Source: Gammaproteobacteria bacterium (GTDB lineage: Bacteria > Pseudomonadota > Gammaproteobacteria > GCA-001735895). From it: a stretch of 7,978 nucleotides of DNA. The stretch spans positions 1 to 7,978 of the forward strand of contig JAPUFZ010000376.1 in assembly GCA_027293245.1 (NCBI GenBank). Direction: 5' to 3'. The position numbers were made by a program, and so were the translations under genes. Numbering within the stretch: position 1 is the stretch's first letter; the number at the start of each line of letters is the position of its first letter. This document shows, in pieces, positions 1 to 7,395 of the stretch. The notes under the pieces are model-generated. The model did no database searches. It had not been told where the DNA came from and was given only the letters and a program-made list of their open reading frames with translations.

Positions 1-1125
1 AAACCTCGTTTAGTACTACGCATATTTATAGTGCTGTTGCTGATAGCTGCAATGGTGGGTGGCCTCGGCTACAAAAAGTTTCTGCAACTGGAGGTGATGA
101 CCGCTCAGGGCAGTGTTGCGCCACCGCCGATTAGCGTTACAGTTGCCGAGGCCAAAGAAGCTCAATGGAATAAACGTATCAAGGCAATAGGGACACTGAT
201 CGCATACCAGGGTGTGAATATATCCAGCGAAGTATCAGGCATTGTTAAATCGATTAACTTTGATTCCGGACAGGAGGTCAAAAAAGGAAAATTACTGATC
301 GTACTGGATAACCAGACCGAAGTAGCATCACTGAAGTCGGCAAAAGCCCAGTTCGAAGTCGACAACAACCGATACCAGCGTTTCAAACAGCTCAAGGATG
401 AAAATTTCGTTACCGGCAATGTACTCGACGAGCAGGTATCGCTGGTAGACATTTCTAAATCACAAATCAGTATTGCCGAGGCCGCACTGGGAAAGAAAAG
501 CATCCTCGCACCATTTTCTGGCAAACTCGGCATTCGCCAGGTTGACCTCGGTCAATACATCGCACCAGGCACAAATATGGTCACGCTACAGTCGGTCGAC
601 CGACTGTTGCTCGATTTCACCTTACCCGAGAGCAATTTCAGGAATCTTGCGGTGGGGCAATCGGTTAGTTTCGATGTGCGTTCCTACCCGAATCGCAGCT
701 TTACCGGGAAAATCACCGCCTGGGACCCGATCCTCGATGAAAACACCCGAAATGTGAACATTCGAGCCGAGGTCGACAATGAAAAGAGGTATCTCGCGCC
801 AGGCATGTTTGCCGAAATTCTGGTCTCAGGGACACGAAAAATCCCGGTACTGACCATTCCCGAAACTTCGATCTTTTACAATATCTATGGCGAAGCGGTT
901 TATGTACTGGAACAACCGGAGGCCACTGAATCCAATCCCGACCCCGGTTACATCCTGGCCGCACGTCAGGTCGATGTCGCCTATCGCGTCGCAGGTGTGG
1001 CCGGCATTAAAACCGGGATTAAAGCCGGTGATCTGGTGGTAACCGCCGGACAACTCAAGCTATACCCGAGCCTGCAGGTAGCGATCGTCGATGATGTACC
1101 CGAATTCGAACCATCCAGCCAATAG
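1..1125 (+). CDS. RND efflux periplasmic adaptor subunit (membrane fusion protein), 5' end missing
   Basis: This is the adaptor that links an inner-membrane RND pump to an outer-membrane channel across the periplasm. A GTG lies at 31, but the frame is open to base 1. The codons before it read KPRLVLRIFI and continue directly into a hydrophobic stretch (VLLLIAAMVGGLG). That suggests a true start left of the window and an uncleaved N-terminal membrane anchor; no lipobox cysteine is seen. Domain order fits the HlyD/AcrA family: first lipoyl half near 196-320 (SSEVSGIV, then GQEVKKGKLL), a helical hairpin near 321-480, second lipoyl half near 499-600 (APFSGKLGIRQVDLGQYI), beta-barrel near 601-830 (ending LAPGMFAEILV), and a membrane-proximal domain to the stop. 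It precedes the pump gene by 51 bases, almost certainly in one operon. The family call is firm; the substrate is unknown. Confidence 0.93.
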   Translation, partial: KPRLVLRIFIVLLLIAAMVGGLGYKKFLQLEVMTAQGSVAPPPISVTVAEAKEAQWNKRIKAIGTLIAYQGVNISSEVSGIVKSINFDSGQEVKKGKLLIVLDNQTEVASLKSAKAQFEVDNNRYQRFKQLKDENFVTGNVLDEQVSLVDISKSQISIAEAALGKKSILAPFSGKLGIRQVDLGQYIAPGTNMVTLQSVDRLLLDFTLPESNFRNLAVGQSVSFDVRSYPNRSFTGKITAWDPILDENTRNVNIRAEVDNEKRYLAPGMFAEILVSGTRKIPVLTIPETSIFYNIYGEAVYVLEQPEATESNPDPGYILAARQVDVAYRVAGVAGIKTGIKAGDLVVTAGQLKLYPSLQVAIVDDVPEFEPSSQ

Positions 1126-1176
1126 AAACCCGCCAGTGAAAATGATGTTGAAGTATACACAGTCGCCGGAATTGCC

Positions 1177-4100
1177 ATGCTGACCGATTATTTCATCAGG
1201 CGGCCCATATTGTCACTGGTGGTGAGCGTCATGATCGTGTTGCTCGGCGCGCAGGCGTTTTTCGATACCCAGGTACGTCAGTACCCTGAACTCGAATCCT
1301 CGGTGATCACGATTACTACCGCTTATCCCGGCGCCAGTGCCGATTTGATTCAGGGCTTCATCAGCACCCCGATTCAACAGGTGGTTTCCAGTACCGCCGG
1401 TATCGACTATCTGCGTTCCAGCAGTTCCAACAGTGTCTCGACAGTGGAAGTACATATGAAGCTCGGGGTTGACTCCGATGACGCCTTATTGGAAGTCAGC
1501 ACCAAGGTAGCATCGATCCGTGGTGAATTGCCGGCCGAATCCGAAGATCCGGTGATTGCCAAGACTGCAGCCGAGGGTTTTGCCCTCGCCTACTACGGCT
1601 TTTACAGCAATACCCTGTCCGACGTGGAAGTTACCGACTATCTGTTACGTACCATACAGCCGGCATTGTCGACCGTCAAAGGTGTAGCTGAAGCGCAAAT
1701 ACTGGGCGGTAAAACCTATTCGATGCGCATCTGGATGGATCCGATTCGGATGGCGGCACTCAAGGTTTCGGCCGGCGATATCGTCCAGGCTATCAACGCC
1801 CAAAATTATCAGTCGGCCGCAGGTCAAACCCGTAGTGAACTGGTGCAAACCAATGTCAATGCCCTGACCGATACCGGCGATCCCGAGTTATTCAAACGCT
1901 TCATCATCCGCGACGAAGGCGTCAACAAGGTGCGACTCGGTGATGTCGCCGAGGTATCACTGGGTGCGGAAAATTATGACAGCCTGGTCATGTTCGACGG
2001 TGTGCCCTCGATTTATATCGGTATTCTGGGCACCTCGGATGGCAACCCGCTGACTACCATCAAACTGGTAACAGCCAAGCTCGAAAAACTGAAAAAATCC
2101 TTTCCTCCTGGCCTCAAGGTAGCCATCGCCTTCGATTCAACCGAGTTCATTCAGGCGTCGATCAACGAAGTGATTATTACCCTGATTCAGGCGTCACTGA
2201 TTGTGATCGTGGTTATTTTCATATTTCTCGGTTCCTTCCGTTCGACATTGATACCGCTGGTGACAATCCCGTTGTCGATCATCGGCGTGCTGTTTTTCAT
2301 GCAAATGATGTCTTTTTCGATCAACTTGCTCACCCTGCTGGCAATGGTCATGGCGATCGGCATGCTGGTCGACGATGCGATACTGGTGGTGGAAAATATT
2401 TACCGGCATATCGGCGAAGGCTTGCGCCCATTTCAGGCTGCACTGGTGGGTGCACGCGAGATAGCAAAACCGGTCATCGCGACCACCATCGTATTAACCG
2501 TGGTTTACGCGCCGATCGGTCTGCTGGGCGGGCTCACCGGGGTATTGTTCAAGGAATTCGCGTTTACCCTGGTGGGTACCATCATCATCTCGACCATCGT
2601 CGCCCTGACCCTATCGCCGATGATGTGCTCGCGAATACTTAAACCGACCGTCGCTAATAACGCTTATGCCCGATTTATCACCAAATTGTTCGAACGAGGG
2701 CAGCATCGGTACGAAAATTTTCTGAAAAACTCATTACAGACACGATCGGTCACCGTGATATTTGTTTTTGCGATTATGGCGATGCTGGTAGCCATGTTTC
2801 AGTTTATCCAGGTTGAACTTGCGCCCGAGGAAGACCAGGGTGTAATTTTCACCTTCTCGAAGGCGCCCGATCATGCCAGCCTCGACTATCTGAATAAATA
2901 TACCGCCCCCTATATCGATATATACCGACAGTTTGAAGACGAGTATCAATCGTCATTCATGGCGAATGGATTTGGCGGTCCAACGGTTTCGTTTGCCGGC
3001 ATGTTGCTCACGCCCTGGGAACAAAGAACCCTGACATCAGGGCAGATGATCCCGCTTATTCAGAAGCAACTCGATCAGCAGCCTGGTCTACAAAGTTTCG
3101 CCTTCAACCCGCCCTCGCTGCCCGGCGCGAGTGGCAATACAGCGGTAGAATTTATTTTGAAAACCCAGGAAAGCTACGACCGCCTTTACGGCGTAGTGCA
3201 ACAGATACTCACGCGCGCCAGGCAAACTGGTCAGTTTCACTTCATCAAGAGTGATTTCAATTTCAGCAAGCCCGAAATTAAAATTACGGTAAACCGTGAA
3301 CGCGCCGAAGCGATGGGTATTTCAATGCGCGATATTGGTCAAACCCTCGGTGCAATCCTGGCTGAAGGTTACGTCAGCCGTTTTAGCCTCGCCGGACGCA
3401 GCTACAAGATCATCCCGCAGGCGCATCGAGAGAAACGCCAGAATGCCGATATTATCAGCCAGTACTATGTTTACACAGACCGCGGTGACCAGATTAGCCT
3501 GTCGTCACTGGTCGATATTGAGTACACCTCGGTACCGAGCGAACTGGTCCAGTTTCAGCAGCAGAACGCAGCCAAGATAGACGCGGTGCCAGGCGTACCG
3601 CTCGGTCAGGCATTACAAACCCTGCGTGAAATTTCCGAGCAGGTCGCACCGGCTGGTTACACCTTCGACTACCAGGGTCAGTCACGCCAGTTTATACAGG
3701 AAGGCTCGGTACTGGCGATCACTTTCGGATTTGCCATCGTCGTCGTATTCCTGGTGTTGTCGGCTCTTTACGAAAGTTTTCGCGATCCGTTTATCATTCT
3801 TACCACGGTACCGCTCGCTCTGTTCGGTGCACTGGTACCGATGTTTTTGTGGCAGGTGTCGATGAATATCTATAGTCAGGTCGGTTTGATCACATTGATA
3901 GGGCTGATCAGCAAACATGGGATATTGATCGTGGAATTCGCCAACGAATTTCAGATCAAGGAAAAACTACCACCGGTCGAAGCGGTGATTAAAGCCGCAT
4001 CGATACGCTTGCGACCAATACTGATGACCTCGTTCTCAACCATCATTGGTATCATGCCCCTGGTAATCGCCAGTGGCGCAGGCGCTGCAAGCAGGCAGGC

Positions 4101-4248
4101 GATTGGTATAACAATTGTCTGGGGCTTCGCTGTCGGCACCATGTTTACGCTGTTTGTTTTACCGGTTTTCTATACTTACTTTGCCAGTGATCGGCATTTG
4201 CAGATCGAAGATGCAGCCGATGAGTTACCCGGCACAGCGATAATATAG
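1177..4248 (+). CDS. RND efflux transporter permease subunit (HAE1/AcrB family)
   Basis: This is the proton-driven inner-membrane pump of a tripartite efflux system, exporting hydrophobic or amphiphilic compounds in this family. Its 1023 residues are the normal full length. It begins MLTDYFIRRPILSLVV, the typical N-terminus leading into the first span (about 9-29). Two blocks of membrane helices (about 325-540 and 850-1005) flank two large periplasmic loops. The proton-relay residues are all present: D399 and D400 in MLVDDAILVVENI (AcrB D407/D408), K913 in GLISKHGILIVEF (AcrB K940), and R944 in IRLRPILMTS (AcrB R971), with T951 at the AcrB T978 position. The pump should therefore be active. 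The ATG has only a weak GGA upstream, so translation may depend partly on the adaptor gene before it. Sequence alone does not define the substrate or justify naming it after a known Mex, Acr or Vex pump. Confidence 0.96.
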   Translation: MLTDYFIRRPILSLVVSVMIVLLGAQAFFDTQVRQYPELESSVITITTAYPGASADLIQGFISTPIQQVVSSTAGIDYLRSSSSNSVSTVEVHMKLGVDSDDALLEVSTKVASIRGELPAESEDPVIAKTAAEGFALAYYGFYSNTLSDVEVTDYLLRTIQPALSTVKGVAEAQILGGKTYSMRIWMDPIRMAALKVSAGDIVQAINAQNYQSAAGQTRSELVQTNVNALTDTGDPELFKRFIIRDEGVNKVRLGDVAEVSLGAENYDSLVMFDGVPSIYIGILGTSDGNPLTTIKLVTAKLEKLKKSFPPGLKVAIAFDSTEFIQASINEVIITLIQASLIVIVVIFIFLGSFRSTLIPLVTIPLSIIGVLFFMQMMSFSINLLTLLAMVMAIGMLVDDAILVVENIYRHIGEGLRPFQAALVGAREIAKPVIATTIVLTVVYAPIGLLGGLTGVLFKEFAFTLVGTIIISTIVALTLSPMMCSRILKPTVANNAYARFITKLFERGQHRYENFLKNSLQTRSVTVIFVFAIMAMLVAMFQFIQVELAPEEDQGVIFTFSKAPDHASLDYLNKYTAPYIDIYRQFEDEYQSSFMANGFGGPTVSFAGMLLTPWEQRTLTSGQMIPLIQKQLDQQPGLQSFAFNPPSLPGASGNTAVEFILKTQESYDRLYGVVQQILTRARQTGQFHFIKSDFNFSKPEIKITVNRERAEAMGISMRDIGQTLGAILAEGYVSRFSLAGRSYKIIPQAHREKRQNADIISQYYVYTDRGDQISLSSLVDIEYTSVPSELVQFQQQNAAKIDAVPGVPLGQALQTLREISEQVAPAGYTFDYQGQSRQFIQEGSVLAITFGFAIVVVFLVLSALYESFRDPFIILTTVPLALFGALVPMFLWQVSMNIYSQVGLITLIGLISKHGILIVEFANEFQIKEKLPPVEAVIKAASIRLRPILMTSFSTIIGIMPLVIASGAGAASRQAIGITIVWGFAVGTMFTLFVLPVFYTYFASDRHLQIEDAADELPGTAII

Positions 4249-4257
4249 ATAGATATC

Positions 4258-4530
4258 TTGGCGACACGTCTTCAACAGTGGATAGATTTTCTTTACGGTC
4301 CAATATTCAGGGTCATCGGATTTTTCTACCGGATTTACAAGGCCAACAGGGGGCGGGTTGCGAGCCTGACAGAGAGGAAAAAGATTGCTTCCCTGCTTCA
4401 GAATGGAGCGGTTATTCTGTTAATCGCCTGGTTACTGATCTGGTTCTTCGCATCGGACGAAAGTCGTAGCAGGCTCACCGAGGAAGTGCAGGAAAGTATA
4501 GGTAATCTCAGCGCTCAGCCAGAAGAATAA
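4258..4530 (+). CDS. Small single-span membrane protein of unknown function, behind the RND pump
   Basis: I do not recognise a family. The 90 residues have an aromatic, amphipathic N-terminal part (LQQWIDFLYGPIFRVIGFFY), a basic stretch (about 25-42, with RKK at 40-42), one clear hydrophobic span (about 50-65, GAVILLIAWLLIWFFA), and an acidic C-terminal tail ending QPEE. By the positive-inside rule the N-terminus should be cytoplasmic and the tail periplasmic. The TTG at 4258 is the only usual start codon in the frame; there is no ATG or GTG and no evident Shine-Dalgarno sequence. The ORF lies nine bases past the pump stop (TAG at 4246) and in the same frame, so translation is probably coupled to the pump. 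A role as a small pump partner, loosely like AcrZ for AcrB, is inference from position and size only; no sequence similarity to AcrZ is claimed. Confidence 0.62.
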   Translation: MATRLQQWIDFLYGPIFRVIGFFYRIYKANRGRVASLTERKKIASLLQNGAVILLIAWLLIWFFASDESRSRLTEEVQESIGNLSAQPEE

Positions 4531-4543
4531 CGGCATTTGAAAA

Positions 4544-4566
4544 TGGTCAGGCGTCTTGCCTGACCA
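4544..4566 (+). terminator. Perfect stem-loop after the efflux operon, possible terminator
   Basis: The arms TGGTCAGGC and GCCTGACCA (4544-4552 and 4558-4566) pair over nine bases around a GTCTT loop, 14 bases after the stop of the small membrane gene. On the plus strand the following bases (GTAAAAGATA) are not a T-tract, so it is not a classical intrinsic terminator in that direction. On the minus strand it is followed by TTTTC. It may mark the operon end, stabilise the 3' end, or act weakly in both directions. Confidence 0.4.
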
Positions 4567-4592
4567 GTAAAAGATATATTGAATACCTGTAC

Positions 4593-4598
4593 TATACT
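4593..4598 (+). promoter_or_regulatory. Possible -10 element (TATACT) for the kinase gene
   Basis: TATACT lies in an A/T-rich stretch just after the hairpin at 4544-4566, and matches the TATAAT consensus at five of six positions. No convincing -35 element sits 16-18 bases upstream, so this is a weak call. If it is real, transcription would begin near 4605. That would rule out the TTG at 4601 as the kinase start and support the TTG at 4688. Confidence 0.22.
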
Positions 4599-4687
4599 TT
4601 TTGGGTTATCTGGAAAAACCGTCTCGGTTTGCCTGTGCAGCGGGCACACCATTCAAGGCATCCACTCGAATACCAGGCAGGCCCTCA

Positions 4688-7009
4688 TTGGATCAGCATC
4701 GCAGACTCTATTTTTCATTATTTATTGTTATCTGCTTTCTGCTGGCATTATTGTCATCGCAAAATGGCACTGTTCGCTGGATCGATGCACAGATGTTCAG
4801 TGTTGCCAGCCACCTGCTGCCTGCCCAGTCGCCGACCAATGATTTGCGGGTAATACAACTCGACGAGTCGCGATTACAGAAACCCGAGGGAATTAAGGAG
4901 TTTCGCACCTTGTTGCGTAAACTGAAGAAATCAGGCACGGCAGAAATTATCTGGCTGAGTGATGATATCCCGCAAATGGATTATGTGCAGGCCGGCAATG
5001 GCGATGCATGGAAAACAACCCAGGGAGAGCGTAATAAGCTGGCCTGGATGCTGGAAAATCAACGCGTGTTTCTGACCCAGTATACCAATATTCCCGGGCA
5101 GCAAAACAGTATCCCCTATAGCGAGTCATTGATCTATCAGGATGGCTGGCGACAGTACATACCCCCGGTGTTCCTGCCACAGGTACAAGCATTCAGGCTA
5201 ACCAATACCCGGCTCCCGTATCGCGTTTATCCCTTTAACTCCGGCACATCCGACCATCAGGCCCTGATCTGGTACGACCAGAACGGTCAGACATCATTAC
5301 CTGATTTGAGCCTCGCGGTATTTAGCCGTAGCGGTAAAAGTGAAAAATTACACTGGGATGGAAACGGTGTAATAGACCTGGGAGGCAGGCAAATCCCGGT
5401 CAGTCTCGCGGGCAAGGTATTTAACTATTTTTCCAACCTGACCGAGCGGCACACGGACCTTAACGCATTACCACTGAAATCGGCGAGCGCCAAACCAAAT
5501 TCGTACTATAAAAATAAAATAGCGCTAATCGGGCAGGATGCCAACAGGCTACAGCTACTGGCCGATTCGCTTGGTAGTTTGCAGGCCGGGGCTACCTACC
5601 ACACACCGTCTACCAGCTGGTGGTTAATGCCGTTACTACTGGGACTGGTGGTAGTCTACCTGCTATGGCCTCTACCCCTGCTAAGTAAACAGAGCGGCCT
5701 GTTTCTTGGTGCTTTTCTGGTGCTGGGCATAATTGCGGCACAACCGGTACTGTTAATCCTGAAAGGAATCTGGTGGCCTTCGATTACCATGCTAATGCTA
5801 ATGTTAGTTGGCCAGGTCGCGGTGTACGTTTACCTGTCAGGACAGTCTATCCTCGATCAACTATTGCAAAAACAGCTCGATGCCTGGTATGCGCTTGGGC
5901 ATTATCAATTTGAGAATAACGACTTAGAAAAGGCCGCTACCAACCTTTTAAAATGTGATACCAATGACAGGCTGCTCGCTGATTTATATGAAATCGGCGT
6001 AAAACTCGAACGCAAGAGAAAATATGACCAGGCCTTTGAAATTTACACCGAAATCAGTCATCGGCAAAAAAATTATAAGGACATCAATAAAAAGCTTGAA
6101 TCGCATGACAATGTCAAATCAAAGCATTCAAAAACCTTAACCCTCACCCAGGCACAGAAAACATTACTGATGTCGCAAATGGAATTGCCGGAACTGGGCA
6201 GGTACACCATAGAGAAGGAATTGGGTCGTGGCGCCATGGGCGTGGTATACCTTGCCAGGGACCCGAAAATCAATCGCAAGGTCGCGATCAAAACACTCGA
6301 CTACTCGCAGTTTTCAAGTAGTGAATTAAAAACGGTCAAGGAGCGTTTTTTTCGCGAAGCGGAAGCAGCGGGTCGACTCAGCCATGGCAATATCGTCACG
6401 GTCTACGATATGGGCGAGGAAGAAGATTTCGCTTTTATCGCGATGGACTATGTCACTGGGGTGCCACTGTCCAATTACACGAAACCCTCGAAATTGCTTG
6501 CCGTTAAAGAGGTGTATCGAATAGTAAAGGAAGTCGCAGAGGGACTGGATTACGCACACGCGCAAAATATTGTTCACCGTGATATCAAGCCGGCTAACAT
6601 CATGTACAACTCGAGAAATAAAGTGGTAAAGATAACCGACTTTGGCATAGCGCGAATTACAGACTCGGTAAAAACCCGCACCGGCGCCTTCCTCGGTAGT
6701 CCCTCTTACATGGCGCCAGAGCAGCTCAGGGGGTCGAATGTCGATGGCCGCGCAGATATCTATTCCCTGGGTGCCAGTTTTTATCAATTGCTGACTGGAC
6801 AGCTACCGTTTGACGCCGATAACCTGGGCAATCTTGCTTATAAAATCGCCAATGAAAAACATAAAACGTTAAATGCCCTGCGCTCCGATTTACCCGCCAG
6901 CGCAACACGGATTATCAACAAGGCTTTACAGAAAGAGCGCGAAAACAGATACGCCAGCGGAGCAGAAATGGCCAAAGCATTGAAGCGTGATATGCTCAAA
7001 CAGGCTTAA
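4688..7009 (+). CDS. Transmembrane Ser/Thr protein kinase with N-terminal CHASE2-like sensor
   Basis: This is a Hanks-type kinase that should phosphorylate Ser/Thr on cytoplasmic proteins in response to an extracytoplasmic signal. I chose TTG 4688 (773 residues): it has AGG six bases upstream and gives MDQHRR before the first span. TTG 4601 is possible (802 residues), but it lacks a ribosome site and adds a weakly protein-like leader. In the 773 numbering the layout is: span 7-24; CHASE2-like region about 25-308, with VIQLDESRL at 55-63 and KIALIG at 277-282; three spans at about 311-332, 337-357 and 362-382; TPR-like helices about 398-458; kinase from about 505 to the end. Catalytic parts are complete: GRGAMG 513-518, K535 in VAIK, E557, HRDIKPAN with D632, DFG 651-653, APE 676-678. 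The activation loop has several Thr/Ser residues (around TRTGAF and GSPSY) that could be autophosphorylated. The kinase call is firm; the sensor is divergent and its ligand unknown. Confidence 0.92.
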   Translation: MDQHRRLYFSLFIVICFLLALLSSQNGTVRWIDAQMFSVASHLLPAQSPTNDLRVIQLDESRLQKPEGIKEFRTLLRKLKKSGTAEIIWLSDDIPQMDYVQAGNGDAWKTTQGERNKLAWMLENQRVFLTQYTNIPGQQNSIPYSESLIYQDGWRQYIPPVFLPQVQAFRLTNTRLPYRVYPFNSGTSDHQALIWYDQNGQTSLPDLSLAVFSRSGKSEKLHWDGNGVIDLGGRQIPVSLAGKVFNYFSNLTERHTDLNALPLKSASAKPNSYYKNKIALIGQDANRLQLLADSLGSLQAGATYHTPSTSWWLMPLLLGLVVVYLLWPLPLLSKQSGLFLGAFLVLGIIAAQPVLLILKGIWWPSITMLMLMLVGQVAVYVYLSGQSILDQLLQKQLDAWYALGHYQFENNDLEKAATNLLKCDTNDRLLADLYEIGVKLERKRKYDQAFEIYTEISHRQKNYKDINKKLESHDNVKSKHSKTLTLTQAQKTLLMSQMELPELGRYTIEKELGRGAMGVVYLARDPKINRKVAIKTLDYSQFSSSELKTVKERFFREAEAAGRLSHGNIVTVYDMGEEEDFAFIAMDYVTGVPLSNYTKPSKLLAVKEVYRIVKEVAEGLDYAHAQNIVHRDIKPANIMYNSRNKVVKITDFGIARITDSVKTRTGAFLGSPSYMAPEQLRGSNVDGRADIYSLGASFYQLLTGQLPFDADNLGNLAYKIANEKHKTLNALRSDLPASATRIINKALQKERENRYASGAEMAKALKRDMLKQA

Positions 7010-7050
7010 AATCAGTATCGATTTCAGATTAGCTGTAATCCAGAGTCTGA

Positions 7051-7074
7051 GGCCAAACTGGCCGCCAAACTTTT
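7051..7074 (+). terminator. Weak terminator candidate after the kinase gene
   Basis: GGCCA and TGGCC (7051-7055 and 7059-7063) can form a five-base stem with an AAC loop. A short TTTT (7071-7074) follows, but seven bases intervene between stem and T-tract. It lies about 40 bases after the kinase stop, which is a sensible place, but the stem is short and the spacing poor. Confidence 0.22.
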
Positions 7075-7117
7075 AATCAGCCTGGCCGATATTCGCTACG
7101 GGTAATTTAGCCGGTAA

Positions 7118-7152
7118 TATTTCGTCGATTCCGCACTTGAGTTCACGAAATA
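7118..7152. repeat. 8-base perfect inverted repeat upstream of the cold-shock promoter
   Basis: TATTTCGT (7118-7125) and ACGAAATA (7145-7152) are exact reverse complements separated by 19 bases. A further CCG (7111-7113) and CGG (7153-7155) could pair if four bases bulge. It ends about 58 bases before the -35 box of the cold-shock gene. It could be a regulator site or a transcript hairpin from the kinase read-through, but no known operator was recognised. Confidence 0.4.
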
Positions 7153-7178
7153 CGGCTTATAACAAGGATATGCAGCGA

Positions 7179-7238
7179 TATAAAATAAACAATAAAATAA
7201 TAAATACTTGTTGACAGTGCATTAAATCCGTATATTAT
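7179..7238 (+). promoter_or_regulatory. Strong sigma70-type promoter with A/T-rich upstream tract, for the cold-shock gene
   Basis: A perfect -35 TTGACA (7211-7216) is followed after 16 bases by TATTAT (7233-7238), one mismatch from the -10 consensus. Directly upstream, 7179-7207 is almost entirely A and T, the expected form of an UP element that binds the RNA polymerase alpha subunit. Transcription should begin near 7245, leaving a leader of about 150 bases. Strong promoters of this sort are usual for CspA-type genes, whose control is largely post-transcriptional. Confidence 0.85.
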
Positions 7239-7268
7239 GCGCTCGGCTTGAAAGTAAGTCTTATATTT

Positions 7269-7358
7269 ATGCACACCATTTCGACGTCCCTTCTTTTGTA
7301 CCTTGTCCTGTTTTTCATAAGTAAGAACTCAACTTCCAGCCCAGTGGCCTCAGTTTAA
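7269..7358 (+). CDS. Possible 29-residue hydrophobic leader peptide in the cold-shock 5' leader
   Basis: ATG at 7269 opens 29 codons ending in TAA at 7356. The peptide begins MHTISTSLLLYLVLFFISK, a hydrophobic core like a membrane segment or signal sequence, then a Ser/Thr-rich tail. No good ribosome site precedes it, and an ORF this short in A/T-rich leader DNA may be chance. Its last codons lie inside the 5' arm of the 7347-7364 hairpin, so if translated, ribosomes would open that structure. Confidence 0.22.
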   Translation: MHTISTSLLLYLVLFFISKNSTSSPVASV

Positions 7359-7364
7359 AGAGGC
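7347..7364 (+). promoter_or_regulatory. Leader hairpin just upstream of the cold-shock ribosome site
   Basis: GCCTC (7347-7351) pairs with GAGGC (7360-7364) around an eight-base loop; a G-T pair can extend it by one. A T-rich run (TTTAATTTCTTTTATT, 7365-7380) follows, then AGGA at 7385. The layout resembles a weak attenuator or a structure that keeps the ribosome site open. The stem is short, so function is unproven. Confidence 0.35.
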
Positions 7365-7395
7365 TTTAATTTCTTTTATTAAATAGGATATATAT

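Larger units (their letters stand above)
7245..7395 (+). promoter_or_regulatory. Long 5' leader of the cold-shock mRNA
   Basis: The predicted transcript start near 7245 gives a leader of about 151 bases, close to the 159-base leader of E. coli cspA, which folds differently in the cold to favour translation. Visible elements are a pyrimidine-rich middle (about 7283-7317), the repeated heptamer AAGTAAG at 7252 and 7319, a short ORF at 7269-7358, a hairpin at 7347-7364 and the ribosome site AGGA at 7385-7388. I did not find a clear match to the E. coli cold box, so a thermosensor role is inferred from gene family and leader length. Confidence 0.6.

Noticed and set aside
162..533. 123-codon minus-strand ORF inside the adaptor gene
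   Set aside because: It is a shadow of the well-supported adaptor frame, with low-complexity Ser-rich content and no recognisable motif.
4246..4248. Stop-codon reassignment of TAG as a reason for the pump and small ORF sharing a frame
   Set aside because: The adaptor gene also ends in TAG at a normal family length, and the pump ends at a normal length, so TAG behaves as a stop here.
4579..4842. 87-codon ORF overlapping the start of the kinase gene
   Set aside because: It begins at a TTG without a ribosome site and continues inside the kinase frame; its hydrophobic look comes from the kinase's first membrane span read out of frame.
6326..6787. 153-codon minus-strand ORF inside the kinase gene
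   Set aside because: It lies opposite conserved kinase motifs (HRD, DFG, APE), which fix the coding strand, and the translation resembles no protein family.
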